From CAMLIZ01 sp036231905 (lineage in GTDB: Bacteria; Pseudomonadota; Gammaproteobacteria; Burkholderiales; Burkholderiaceae_C), in the NCBI RefSeq assembly GCF_036231905.1, contig NZ_JAZARE010000006.1, forward strand, positions 248,001 to 312,000: a stretch of 64,000 bases of DNA, written 5' to 3'. A program made the translations under genes and the position numbers. Shown here piece after piece: positions 16,035-23,586 of the stretch (positions are counted from its first letter, which is position 1; each line of letters begins with the position of its first letter). Below the pieces are notes generated by a model that saw only the letters and a list, made by a program, of their open reading frames with translations, was not told where the DNA came from and did not search any database.

Positions 16035-16577
16035 ATGACCGACACGCCCGTCCAGCGCTATTCCACCGTGGCCATCGCCTTCCACTGGCTGCTGGCGCTG
16101 ATGATCGTCGCTTCGTTCTGTTTCGGCCTGTACATGGCCGACCTGCCGTTCTCGCCGCGCCGCCTCAAGCTCTACAACTGGCACAAGTGGGCGGGGGTCA
16201 CCATCCTGGCGCTGTCGGCTCTGCGCCTGCTGTGGCGCCTGTTCCACCGGCCGCCGGCTGACCTGCCGATGCCGGCATGGCAGCGCCAGGCGGCACATGT
16301 GACCCATTGGGGCCTGTACCTGTTGTTCTTCGCGGTGCCGCTGGTGGGCTGGGCCTATTCCTCGGCGGCCGGTTTCCCGATCGTGCTGTACGGCGTGTTG
16401 CCGCTGCCTGATTTCGTGTCGCCCGACAAGGCGCTGGCCGACGCCATCAAGCCCTGGCATGGCCGGCTGGCCTGGCTGCTGGCGGTGCTGGTGCTGATGC
16501 ACGTGGCCGCGGCGCTGAAACACCACTTCGTCGACCGCGACGGCCTGCTGGACCGCATGCGTCCCGGCCGGGCCTGA
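16035..16577 (+). CDS. Cytochrome b561 family membrane protein
   Basis: A 180-residue di-haem b561 of the bacterial YodB/YceJ type. Four helices: about 12-34 (with FHWLLALMIVASFCFGLYMA), 49-66, 88-110 and 147-166. Candidate haem-ligand histidines are in the first, second (YNWHKWAG), third (AAHVTHWGLYLL) and fourth (KPWHGRLAWLLAV) segments. These proteins pass electrons between the quinone pool and periplasmic partners. It lies directly upstream of three yceI-like genes; b561 and YceI are paired in many proteobacteria. ATG at 16035 is the start matching the family. Confidence 0.9.
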   Translation: MTDTPVQRYSTVAIAFHWLLALMIVASFCFGLYMADLPFSPRRLKLYNWHKWAGVTILALSALRLLWRLFHRPPADLPMPAWQRQAAHVTHWGLYLLFFAVPLVGWAYSSAAGFPIVLYGVLPLPDFVSPDKALADAIKPWHGRLAWLLAVLVLMHVAAALKHHFVDRDGLLDRMRPGRA

Positions 16578-16613
16578 GTTCGTAGGTCCGTCTTTACACC
16601 TTCATCGATCGCC

Positions 16614-17171
16614 ATGAAACCACTGCTGTTCGCCGCCCTCGCCGTCGCCCTGAGCGCCCCCGCCTTCGCCGAGCAGAAACTGCTGCCCGCGCAGAGCGAG
16701 GTGGCCTTCACCAGCCGCCAGATGGGCGTGCCGGTGGACGGCAAGTTCCGCACCTTCAACGCCCAGGTGGCGTTCGACCCCAAGAAGCCCGAGGCCGCCA
16801 AGATCGGCATCACCATCGACCTGGCGAGCGTGTCGCTGGGCGCGCCGGAAAGCGAAGCCGAGCTGGTGAAGCAGCCCTGGTTCGATACCAAGAAGTTCCC
16901 GCAGGCCAGCTTCCAGTCCACCAGCGTCAAGGCCACCGGCGCGGGCAAGTTCGACGTGGCCGGCAAGCTGGCCATCAAGGGCAACGCCCGTGATGTGGTA
17001 GTGCCGGTGACGCTGGCGCAGGCTGGCGGCGTCACCACCGCCAGCGGCACCTTCGTGCTCAAGCGGCTGGACTTCAAGATCGGCGAAGGCGAATGGGCGG
17101 ACACGTCCATGGTCGCCAACGACGTGCAGGTGAAGTTCAAGCTCGCGCTCAGCGGCGTGGGCCCCCTGTGA
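16614..17171 (+). CDS. YceI family periplasmic protein (copy 1)
   Basis: A 185-residue YceI-like lipocalin-fold protein with signal peptide MKPLLFAALAVALSAPAFA. The family binds isoprenoid quinones or other polyisoprenoids in a hydrophobic barrel. Typical segments: SEVAFTSRQMGVPVDGKFRT, GITIDLASVSLG, KQPWFDTKKFPQASFQSTSV and AIKGNARDVVVPVTL. It is the most divergent of three tandem copies: it lacks the central Cys pair of copies 2 and 3. A T7 tract follows the stop (17184-17190) without a strong stem. Probably co-transcribed with the b561 gene 36 bases upstream. Confidence 0.9.
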   Translation: MKPLLFAALAVALSAPAFAEQKLLPAQSEVAFTSRQMGVPVDGKFRTFNAQVAFDPKKPEAAKIGITIDLASVSLGAPESEAELVKQPWFDTKKFPQASFQSTSVKATGAGKFDVAGKLAIKGNARDVVVPVTLAQAGGVTTASGTFVLKRLDFKIGEGEWADTSMVANDVQVKFKLALSGVGPL

Positions 17172-17219
17172 CGGCCCTGTGATCCGTTTTTTTCCAACAC
17201 CAACCCTCCGAGGTACTGC

Positions 17220-17795
17220 ATGAAGTCGTTCACCCTGGCCGCCGTTGCGGCGGCCCTGCTCGCCACGGGCATTGCCCACGCCGAACCGGCCACCTATGCC
17301 ATCGACCCCACGCACACCAGCGTGATGTTCGAGATGCCGCACTTCGGCACCTCCACCGTCCGCGGCCGCTGGCAGGCCAAGGAAGGCAGCGTGCAGTTCG
17401 ACAAGGCCGCCAAGACCGGCAAGGTCGATCTCACGTTGGACACCAACGCAGTGAACAGCGGCGTGCCGGCGCTGGACAAGCACCTGCAGGGCGCGGACTT
17501 CTTCGACACCGCCAAGTTCCCCACCGCCAAGTTCGCAGCCGACAAATTCAGCTTCAACGGTGACAAGGTCACCGAAGTCGCGGGCACGCTGACGATGATG
17601 GGCAAGACCCACCCGGTCACCCTGAAGGCGACCAACTTCAACTGCTACCAGAGCCCGATGCTCAAGCGCGAGGTCTGCGGCGGCGACTTCGAAACCACCA
17701 TCCAGCGCAGCCAGTGGGGCGTGAGCTGGGGCCTGAACTACGGCTTCCCCGACGCGGTGCACCTGCTGGTGCAGGTGGAAGCGGTCAAGCAATAA
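17220..17795 (+). CDS. YceI family periplasmic protein (copy 2)
   Basis: A 191-residue YceI protein, signal peptide MKSFTLAAVAAALLATGIAH ending at AHA. The mature start ATYAIDPTHTSVMFEMPHFG and the segment FDTAKFPTAKFAADKF are canonical. It carries NFNCYQSPMLKREVCGGDFE, whose two cysteines may form a disulfide in the periplasm. Quinone or lipid binding is the family activity. It has its own ribosome-binding site and precedes copy 3 by only seven bases. Confidence 0.92.
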   Translation: MKSFTLAAVAAALLATGIAHAEPATYAIDPTHTSVMFEMPHFGTSTVRGRWQAKEGSVQFDKAAKTGKVDLTLDTNAVNSGVPALDKHLQGADFFDTAKFPTAKFAADKFSFNGDKVTEVAGTLTMMGKTHPVTLKATNFNCYQSPMLKREVCGGDFETTIQRSQWGVSWGLNYGFPDAVHLLVQVEAVKQ

Positions 17796-17802
17796 GGCTC
17801 CC

Positions 17803-18375
17803 ATGCTGCGGCGCGCCGCGGTCCTGCTGCTCGCCACCTTGGCGGCGGGCAGCAGCCACGCGGAGCCCCGCAGCTACCGGCTGGACCCGGACCACAGCTT
17901 CATCACCTTCGAGGTGCTGCATTTCGGCACCTCGACCCTGCGCGGCCGCTTCGGGCCGGTGAGTGGGTACGTGCGACTGGACTCGCAGGCTGGCACCGGC
18001 CATGTGGGCCTCACGATCCCCACCGCCCGCGTGGACACCGGCGTGCCGCTGCTCGACCGGCGGCTGTGCGAGCGCGACCTGCTGGGCTGCGCCGACCATC
18101 CCAATGCCTACTTCGTGGCCGAGCGCTTCCGCTTCGACGGCGACGCGGTGCGCGAGCTGCGCGGCGAGCTCACGCTGCATGGCGTCAGCCAGGCGCTCAC
18201 GCTCAAGGCCGTGCACTACGGCTGCCACCCGCATCCGCTGCTCCAGCGCGAGGTCTGCGGCGGCGATTTCGTGGCCGAGCTGCTGCGCAGCGACTTCGGC
18301 GCCGCATTCGGCGTGGCCTTCGTCTCCGACCGCGTGACGCTGAAGATCCAGGTCGAGGGCATCCGGGAGCCCTGA
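17803..18375 (+). CDS. YceI family periplasmic protein (copy 3)
   Basis: A 190-residue YceI protein. Signal peptide MLRRAAVLLLATLAAGSSHA; mature start RSYRLDPDHSFITFEVLHFG. It shares HYGCHPHPLLQREVCGGDFV with copy 2 but has an extra Cys pair (DRRLCERDLLGCAD). The seven-base gap to copy 2 and high similarity indicate local duplication. Three tandem members behind one b561 suggest each handles a different isoprenoid or redox partner (inference). Confidence 0.92.
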   Translation: MLRRAAVLLLATLAAGSSHAEPRSYRLDPDHSFITFEVLHFGTSTLRGRFGPVSGYVRLDSQAGTGHVGLTIPTARVDTGVPLLDRRLCERDLLGCADHPNAYFVAERFRFDGDAVRELRGELTLHGVSQALTLKAVHYGCHPHPLLQREVCGGDFVAELLRSDFGAAFGVAFVSDRVTLKIQVEGIREP

Positions 18376-18478
18376 GGCCCAGACGGCCTGTCCGCGTTCG
18401 GTGCAGCCTGTCGGGGCGGCCGCACGCCTCGTCGCAGGGCGCTTGGGCGGCCCGGGAGCGCCCCGTACAGTGCGGGCC

Positions 18479-19825
18479 ATGGACAACAAGCCATCCTCGC
18501 CGGTGTACAAGGCCCCTGACTGGGCAGAGCGACTGCAGGCCGCCCGCCTGGTCGCCATGCAGTTCCTCCGCCGCTACGCCGATTGGCTGGCTTCGCAAAG
18601 CTGGAAGCGGCTGGTGCTGCTGGGGGCGCTGGCGCTGGCGGGCACGGGCATCCTGTCGAGCATGCCGCCCTTCAGCACGGAATGGGGCGGCGGCACCCGG
18701 TTGGTGGAGCCGGACCGCCATGCCGCGGCGAAAGCAAAAGCCAAGGCCAAAGCCAGGGCGGCCAAGACACCCGGCGTGGTGGTCACGGTGGACGACGATG
18801 GCGTTCACATCAACGGCCACGTGAGCGCGGATCCGGCCGCCTCCGCAGCGTCCGGAGCGCCCGCCACGCCGGCAACGCCCGAAGTGCCGGACGTGAACAT
18901 CAAGCTGCCACCCGGCGCCAACACCGAGGAGGTGCGCCGCGCGATCGAGGAGGCCAAGGACGAGATCCGCTCGGCGATCGAAGCGGCCAACGAGGCGGCC
19001 GCGGAAGCTGCCGCCGCTGAAGCCGCTGGGCGCCCCCGCTACGAGCATGTGCCCGGCTTCGTGCTCGGCGAGGTGCTGGTGCCGCTGATGCTCATCATCA
19101 TCGTGGCCTCCATCATCGCCAAGGTGATGGGCACCGGCCGCAAGAAGGCGGAAGCCGTGGCCGCGGTGGCCACCGAACGCGCCGAGAGCGAATCGCTCAA
19201 GCGCCAGGTGGTGGAAGCGCGCATGGCCGCCATGCAGGCCCAGGTGGAACCGCATTTCCTGTTCAACACCCTGGCCTCGATCGACCACCTGATCGAAACC
19301 GACCCCGCACGCGCCAGCCAGATGCAGAAGAACCTGATCGCGCTGCTGCGCGCGTCGATGCCCACCATGCGCGAAACCCACGCCAGCGGCATGCGGGAGC
19401 TGGCGCGCGAAATGGCGGTGATCAAGCCCTACCTGGAGATCCTGAAGGTGCGCATGGAAGAGCGCCTGCAGGTGGAGCTGGACGTGCCGGAGGGCCTGCA
19501 GTCGGCCGAGTTCCCGCCGATGATGATCCAGAGCCTGGTGGAAAACGCGATCAAGCACGGCCTGGAGCCCAAGGCCGAAGGTGGCAAGCTCAGCGTGCGC
19601 GCCGAGATCCGCCACGGCAAGCTGTGCATCACCGTGGCCGACACCGGCCTGGGCTTCGGCAAGGCCGCCACCGCCGGCACCGGCGTGGGGCTGGCCAACA
19701 TCCGCGAGCGCCTGCAGCTGCTGTACGGCACCAAGGCCACGCTCACCGTCACCGAGAACCAGCCCAGCGGCACCGTGGTGACCATCACCGTGCCCTACAC
19801 CCATCGCAACCAGGAAGGAGCGTGA
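18479..19825 (+). CDS. LytS/YehU-type sensor histidine kinase
   Basis: A 448-residue kinase with TM1 (about 42-60), an Ala/Lys-rich extracytoplasmic region with a predicted helix (EEVRRAIEEAKDEIRSAIEA, then Ala-Glu repeats), TM2 (about 198-218) and a short linker. The His_kinase domain has phospho-acceptor QAQVEPHFLFNTLASIDHL. The ATPase has SLVENAIKHGLEP, DTGLGFG and GTGVGLANIRERLQLLYG. Such kinases phosphorylate LytTR regulators. The sensor region is low in complexity and matches no sensor domain I know. It is followed one base later by a membrane protein gene and then the cognate regulator. Confidence 0.9.
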   Translation: MDNKPSSPVYKAPDWAERLQAARLVAMQFLRRYADWLASQSWKRLVLLGALALAGTGILSSMPPFSTEWGGGTRLVEPDRHAAAKAKAKAKARAAKTPGVVVTVDDDGVHINGHVSADPAASAASGAPATPATPEVPDVNIKLPPGANTEEVRRAIEEAKDEIRSAIEAANEAAAEAAAAEAAGRPRYEHVPGFVLGEVLVPLMLIIIVASIIAKVMGTGRKKAEAVAAVATERAESESLKRQVVEARMAAMQAQVEPHFLFNTLASIDHLIETDPARASQMQKNLIALLRASMPTMRETHASGMRELAREMAVIKPYLEILKVRMEERLQVELDVPEGLQSAEFPPMMIQSLVENAIKHGLEPKAEGGKLSVRAEIRHGKLCITVADTGLGFGKAATAGTGVGLANIRERLQLLYGTKATLTVTENQPSGTVVTITVPYTHRNQEGA

Positions 19826-19826
19826 G

Positions 19827-20291
19827 ATGACGAACACCATGACCGTTTCACCCACGTCGCGCCCGGCCCGTTCCGGCCTGCGCACCTTCCTGCGGTTGGC
19901 GTTCGGAGCCGCCGCCGTGCTGGTGCTGCTGACCGCCGTGATGTTTGCGCTATGGTGGATGGTGGGCGCGCCACACGAGTCGATCACGCTGGTGATCGAC
20001 GACGACAGCATCACGATTCCCGGCGCAGCGGGCGGTGAATGGCTGCTGGCCATCGGCGGCGTGCTGCTCGCGCTGCTCGTCGTGCTGATCGTGGTGCCGC
20101 TGGCGCTGCTGGTGGGCCTGGGCGTGCCGGCCGTGCTGGCGGTGTTCGGCCTGGCCGTCGGGCTGCTGTGCCTGGGGGTGACGCTGGCGGTGCTGTGTTC
20201 GCCGCTGCTGCTGCCGGTGCTGCTGGTGTGGTGGCTGGTGCGGCGCAGCAACCGCCGGCCGCCGCCGGCATCCACTACGATCCCGGCCTGA
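19827..20291 (+). CDS. Small multi-span membrane protein in the kinase-regulator operon
   Basis: A 154-residue protein with three or four hydrophobic segments (about 24-48, 72-95, 98-118, 120-140), very rich in Leu, Val and Gly, and a short charged segment SITLVIDDDSITIPGA between the first two. It begins one base after the kinase stop, with AAGGAG upstream, so co-translation is likely. Function unknown; the location suggests an accessory to signal sensing. Confidence 0.75.
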   Translation: MTNTMTVSPTSRPARSGLRTFLRLAFGAAAVLVLLTAVMFALWWMVGAPHESITLVIDDDSITIPGAAGGEWLLAIGGVLLALLVVLIVVPLALLVGLGVPAVLAVFGLAVGLLCLGVTLAVLCSPLLLPVLLVWWLVRRSNRRPPPASTTIPA

Positions 20292-20340
20292 CGCCCGTGC
20301 GCCGTCCGGCGCCATGGCGGGCATCGCGCCAGGAAACCCC

Positions 20341-21171
20341 ATGAACACCGACTCCTCCACTGCCCCACCCGTGCGCTGCGTCATCGCCGATGACGAACGC
20401 CTGATGCGCGACCAGCTGCGCGCCCGCCTGGCCGAGGTATGGCCGGAGCTGCAGATCGTGGGCGAGGCTAAGAACGGCACCGAGGCGGTGGAGCTGGTGT
20501 CGCAGCACCACCCGGACATCGTGTTCCTGGACATCCGCATGCCGGGCCTGACCGGCGTGGACGCCGCGCGCCAGATCGCCCAGCTGCCCACCGATGACGA
20601 CTGGGACGGCTGCGAGATCGTCTTCATCACCGCTTACGACCAGTACGCGGTGGAGGCTTTCGAGCAGGGCGTGGCCGACTACGTGCTCAAGCCGGCCGAA
20701 CGCGAGCGCCTGCAGGTGACGGTGGGCCGCATCAAGAAGCGCCTGGCCGCGCGCGACGGCCAGGGCGACGCCGATGTGGCAGCCAAGCCGCTGCAGCAGC
20801 TGCTGCACAAGCTGTCAGCCAGCTTGAACCCCAGCGGCAAGCCCAGCTACCTGCGCTGGATCCAGGCCACCGTGGGCCAGAGCATCCAGATGATCCCGGT
20901 GGAGGACGTGCTGTTCTTCATCTCCGACGAGAAGTACACCCGGGTGCAGACCGCCACGGTGGAAGCGCTGATCCGCAAGCCGATCAAGGAGCTGGTGGAC
21001 GAGCTGGACCCGGAACTCTTCTGGCAGATCCACCGCTCGACGCTGGTGAACGCGACCGCCATCTCCGGCGTGACCCGCGACCTGCGCGGCCGCCAGATCG
21101 TGACGGTGAAGGGGCACCCGGAGAAGCTCGAGGTCAGCCGCAGCTACACCGGTCTCTTCAAAGGCATGTAG
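20341..21171 (+). CDS. LytTR-family response regulator
   Basis: A 276-residue regulator: receiver domain with Asp64 in DIVFLDIRMPG and Lys in DYVLKPAERE, then a C-terminal LytTR DNA-binding domain (about 175-272; IPVEDVLFFISDEKYTRVQT, FWQIHRSTLVNATAI). LytTR proteins bind direct repeats in DNA. Start ATG at 20341 fits the receiver domain better than the upstream ATG at 20314. Its stop codon lies inside a 13-bp perfect hairpin. Confidence 0.92.
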   Translation: MNTDSSTAPPVRCVIADDERLMRDQLRARLAEVWPELQIVGEAKNGTEAVELVSQHHPDIVFLDIRMPGLTGVDAARQIAQLPTDDDWDGCEIVFITAYDQYAVEAFEQGVADYVLKPAERERLQVTVGRIKKRLAARDGQGDADVAAKPLQQLLHKLSASLNPSGKPSYLRWIQATVGQSIQMIPVEDVLFFISDEKYTRVQTATVEALIRKPIKELVDELDPELFWQIHRSTLVNATAISGVTRDLRGRQIVTVKGHPEKLEVSRSYTGLFKGM

Positions 21172-21192
21172 CGGCCGCTGGCCGCTACATGC
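21164..21192. terminator. Long hairpin spanning the LytTR regulator stop codon
   Basis: A perfect 13-bp stem GCATGTAGCGGCC / GGCCGCTACATGC with loop GCT. The regulator stop codon (21169-21171) lies in the 5' arm. There is no T tract, but the position between convergent genes suggests a bidirectional transcription stop or mRNA end protection. Confidence 0.5.
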
Positions 21193-21202
21193 TGGGGGCC
21201 GG

Positions 21203-21409
21203 TCAGTGGCCGGCGGAGACCTTCTCGCCGGCCTTCAGCTTGTAGACCGTGCTGCAGTACGGGCACCAGCCTTCGCCGGTGGTGGTGACGTCGATGAACA
21301 CCTTGGGGTGACTGGCCCACAAGGGCATCTTGGGGTTGGGGCAGAACACCACGCCCGGCCCCTGCAGGTCGCTGGCCAGCACTTCGACGACGGATTTAGC
21401 TTCGTTCAT
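21203..21409 (-). CDS. Zinc-finger CHCC-domain protein
   Basis: A 67-residue protein with probable zinc ligands in VVFCPNP, WASHPKVF and WCPYCSTVYKL, the zf-CHCC pattern found in the mitochondrial complex I subunit NDUFS6 and small bacterial homologues. ATG at 21409 gives the usual short form. It is the last gene of a probable radA-phosphoesterase-unknown-ilvE-zinc protein series (14-base gap to ilvE). Role unknown. Confidence 0.88.
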   Translation of the reverse strand: MNEAKSVVEVLASDLQGPGVVFCPNPKMPLWASHPKVFIDVTTTGEGWCPYCSTVYKLKAGEKVSAGH

Positions 21410-21423
21410 ACGGCTCTTGCTCT

Positions 21424-22347
21424 TCAGACCTTGGTCAGCCACTCGGCGTACTTCGCATTGCGCCCGTTGACGATGTCGAAAAACGCGCTCTGGATCTTCT
21501 CGGTGATGGGGCCGCGTGCGCCCTCGCCGATCTGGATGCGGTCGAGCTCGCGGATCGGCGTCACTTCGGCGGCGGTGCCGGTGAAGAAAGCCTCGTCGCA
21601 GATGTACACCTCATCGCGCGTGATGCGCTTTTCCACCAGCTTCAGGCCGAGGTCCTGGCAGATGGCGAAGATGGTGTTGCGGGTGATGCCGTTCAAGGCG
21701 CCGGCCGACAGGTCGGGCGTGTAGACCACGCCGCCCTTGATGACGAACAGGTTCTCGCCCGCGCCTTCGCTCACGAAGCCCGATGCATCCAGCAGCAGGG
21801 CCTCGTCGTAGCCATCGTCGGTGGCTTCCATGTTGGCGAGGATGGAATTGGTGTAGTTGGACACCGTCTTCGCCTGCGTCATCGTGATGTTCACGTGGTG
21901 ACGGGTGTAGCTGGAAGTCTTGACGCGGATGCCGCGCCGCAGACCCTCGTCGCCCAGGTAGGCGCCCCAGGTCCAGGCGGCCACCATCAGGTGGATGGTG
22001 TTGCCCTTGGGGCTGACACCCAGCTTCTCGTCGCCGACCCAGATCAGCGGTCGGATGTAGCAGCTCTCGAGCTTGTTGGCGCGCACCACCTCGCACTGCG
22101 CGTCCATCACCTGCTGCATCGAGAACGGGATCTTCATGCGCAGGATCTTGCCGCTGTTGAACAGCCGCTCGGTGTGTTCGCGCAGCCGGAAGATCGCCGT
22201 GCCGTTGACGGTGTTGTAGGCCCGTACGCCTTCGAATGCGCCGCAGCCGTAGTGCAGCGTGTGGGTGAGCACATGGATCCTGGCGTCGCGCCAGTCCACC
22301 AGCTCGCCGTCCATCCAGATCTTGCCGTCGCGGTCAGCCATCGACAT
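21424..22347 (-). CDS. ilvE: Branched-chain amino acid aminotransferase
   Basis: A 307-residue fold-type IV PLP enzyme that transfers amino groups between Leu/Ile/Val and 2-oxoglutarate. Family segments: GKIWMDGELVDWRDA, LHYGCGAFEGVRAY, TMTQAKTVSNYTNSILANME (the AKTVSNY segment probably carries the PLP lysine), EALLLDASGFVSEGAGENLF and FFTGTAAEVTPIRELD. Length and motifs match bacterial IlvE. It shares its strand with radA upstream and a small zinc protein downstream with short gaps. Confidence 0.94.
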   Translation of the reverse strand: MSMADRDGKIWMDGELVDWRDARIHVLTHTLHYGCGAFEGVRAYNTVNGTAIFRLREHTERLFNSGKILRMKIPFSMQQVMDAQCEVVRANKLESCYIRPLIWVGDEKLGVSPKGNTIHLMVAAWTWGAYLGDEGLRRGIRVKTSSYTRHHVNITMTQAKTVSNYTNSILANMEATDDGYDEALLLDASGFVSEGAGENLFVIKGGVVYTPDLSAGALNGITRNTIFAICQDLGLKLVEKRITRDEVYICDEAFFTGTAAEVTPIRELDRIQIGEGARGPITEKIQSAFFDIVNGRNAKYAEWLTKV

Positions 22348-22383
22348 CGCGGGTCTCCAAAGGCGTTTTCAGGGGCTGTGATT

Positions 22384-22800
22384 CTAGAGCGCGGGCTCCT
22401 GCACGCCCTGCGCCACCTCAGCGCGCGACAGTTCCCAGCCCACCAGCCGGCCGCCGCGCAGCGCCAGCGTGAGCTGGTCGCCGCCCGGGTCGGTCCAGCG
22501 CCAGCGCTCGGGGCCGGCGGCGCCCGTGCTGTCCAGCCGTTCGCCCAGGCTGCGCGTGATCTTCAGCACGTCGATCAGGCGCAATCCCGGCTTGAGCTTG
22601 CTCTGCAGCATGACCGCGCTTTCCACATGGCCCATGGGCGCATGGCCGGCCTGGCGCAGCACGCGCAGGGTGCGGCTGAATTCCAGCAGCAGCCAGAACA
22701 CCGAGAGCGTGATGCCCACCACCGCGCCCTGCCAGCCGAAGCGCGCATACCCCGCGGCGGTGACCAGCACCGCCACCGCCCAGACGATCCAACGATTCAT
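22384..22800 (-). CDS. Conserved membrane protein of unknown function
   Basis: A 138-residue protein with two N-terminal helices (about 3-20 and 24-44) and a soluble domain containing APMGHVESAVMLQSKLKPGL and RWRWTDPGGDQLTLALRGGR. I do not recognise a named family. It begins with an ATGA overlap with the phosphoesterase stop, which supports a real, co-translated gene. Confidence 0.75.
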   Translation of the reverse strand: MNRWIVWAVAVLVTAAGYARFGWQGAVVGITLSVFWLLLEFSRTLRVLRQAGHAPMGHVESAVMLQSKLKPGLRLIDVLKITRSLGERLDSTGAAGPERWRWTDPGGDQLTLALRGGRLVGWELSRAEVAQGVQEPAL

Positions 22801-23570
22801 GCCGCGATCCTAGCCGGGGCCACGCGGCCGGTGCGCAGGGCAAACGCCCAGTCGGGCCGGGCGTTGCGCTCGGCTTGCGCCGCAGCCGTTGCCCAGTCGT
22901 AGGGCACGGCGTGCTGCTCCACCTGCCAGCCGCCGGGCTGGCGCACCAGCAGCGCCCAGCGCGCGTGCGGGCTGCCCACTTCCATGTGATGCGGGTGCGG
23001 ATGCTCGTCGTCGTAGGCCTGCAGGCCCACGCTGCCGGGGTTGACCACGAGGCTGCGGCCCACCTGCATGGCGCGCGGCACATGGGTGTGGCCGCACAGG
23101 ACCAGCGGGTGCGTCACCGCACCCAGGCGCTCCTGCGCCTCGGCGGCGCTGGCGGGGCGCATGCCGGTGCTGCCATGCCGGCCGAAGTCCGGCGTCACGC
23201 TGTCCAGCCAGTAAATCAGGTCACTCGTCGGTGTGCCATGGCACAGCAGCACCTCGTCGTTCAGCGCCATGGTGGGCGGCAGGCTCGCCAGCCAGTCGCG
23301 GTGCTCGGCCTGCAGGCAGCGCACGGTGTGGGCGTCGGTGGCGCTCATGCGCTCCAGGGCCTGCGTGAGCACCTGGCGTTCATGGTTGCCGGCGATGGCG
23401 GGCAGGCCCAGCGGCATCAGGCGGTCGGCGGTTTCCGCCGGCCACAACGGCCCGGAGAGGATGTCGCCGAGGTTCACGGTCACATCGGCCCCGCAGCGTG
23501 CGATGTCGGCCAGCACCGCCTCGAGTGCGGGCAGGTTGCCGTGGATGTCGGAGATGGCGGCGATGCGCAC
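22797..23570 (-). CDS. Metallophosphoesterase (calcineurin-like, YfcE/MJ0936 type)
   Basis: A 257-residue phosphoesterase with the dimetal-site motifs AISDIHGN (residues 4-11), NLGDILSGP, GNHER and VLCGHTHVPR. The short all-in-one-domain form is typical of phosphodiesterases of the YfcE type; the substrate is not predictable. It lies 16 bases after radA and overlaps the following membrane-protein gene by ATGA. Confidence 0.88.
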   Translation of the reverse strand: MRIAAISDIHGNLPALEAVLADIARCGADVTVNLGDILSGPLWPAETADRLMPLGLPAIAGNHERQVLTQALERMSATDAHTVRCLQAEHRDWLASLPPTMALNDEVLLCHGTPTSDLIYWLDSVTPDFGRHGSTGMRPASAAEAQERLGAVTHPLVLCGHTHVPRAMQVGRSLVVNPGSVGLQAYDDEHPHPHHMEVGSPHARWALLVRQPGGWQVEQHAVPYDWATAAAQAERNARPDWAFALRTGRVAPARIAA

Positions 23571-23586
23571 GGGAGGCTCCCTTTGG

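Noticed and set aside
17172..17219. Rho-independent terminator after the first yceI gene
   Set aside because: A T7 tract is present but I could not find a good stem just before it, and the neighbouring yceI gene is probably co-transcribed.
16602..17837. Minus-strand open frame opposite the YceI genes
   Set aside because: No recognisable motif, while all three plus-strand frames have signal peptides and YceI signatures.
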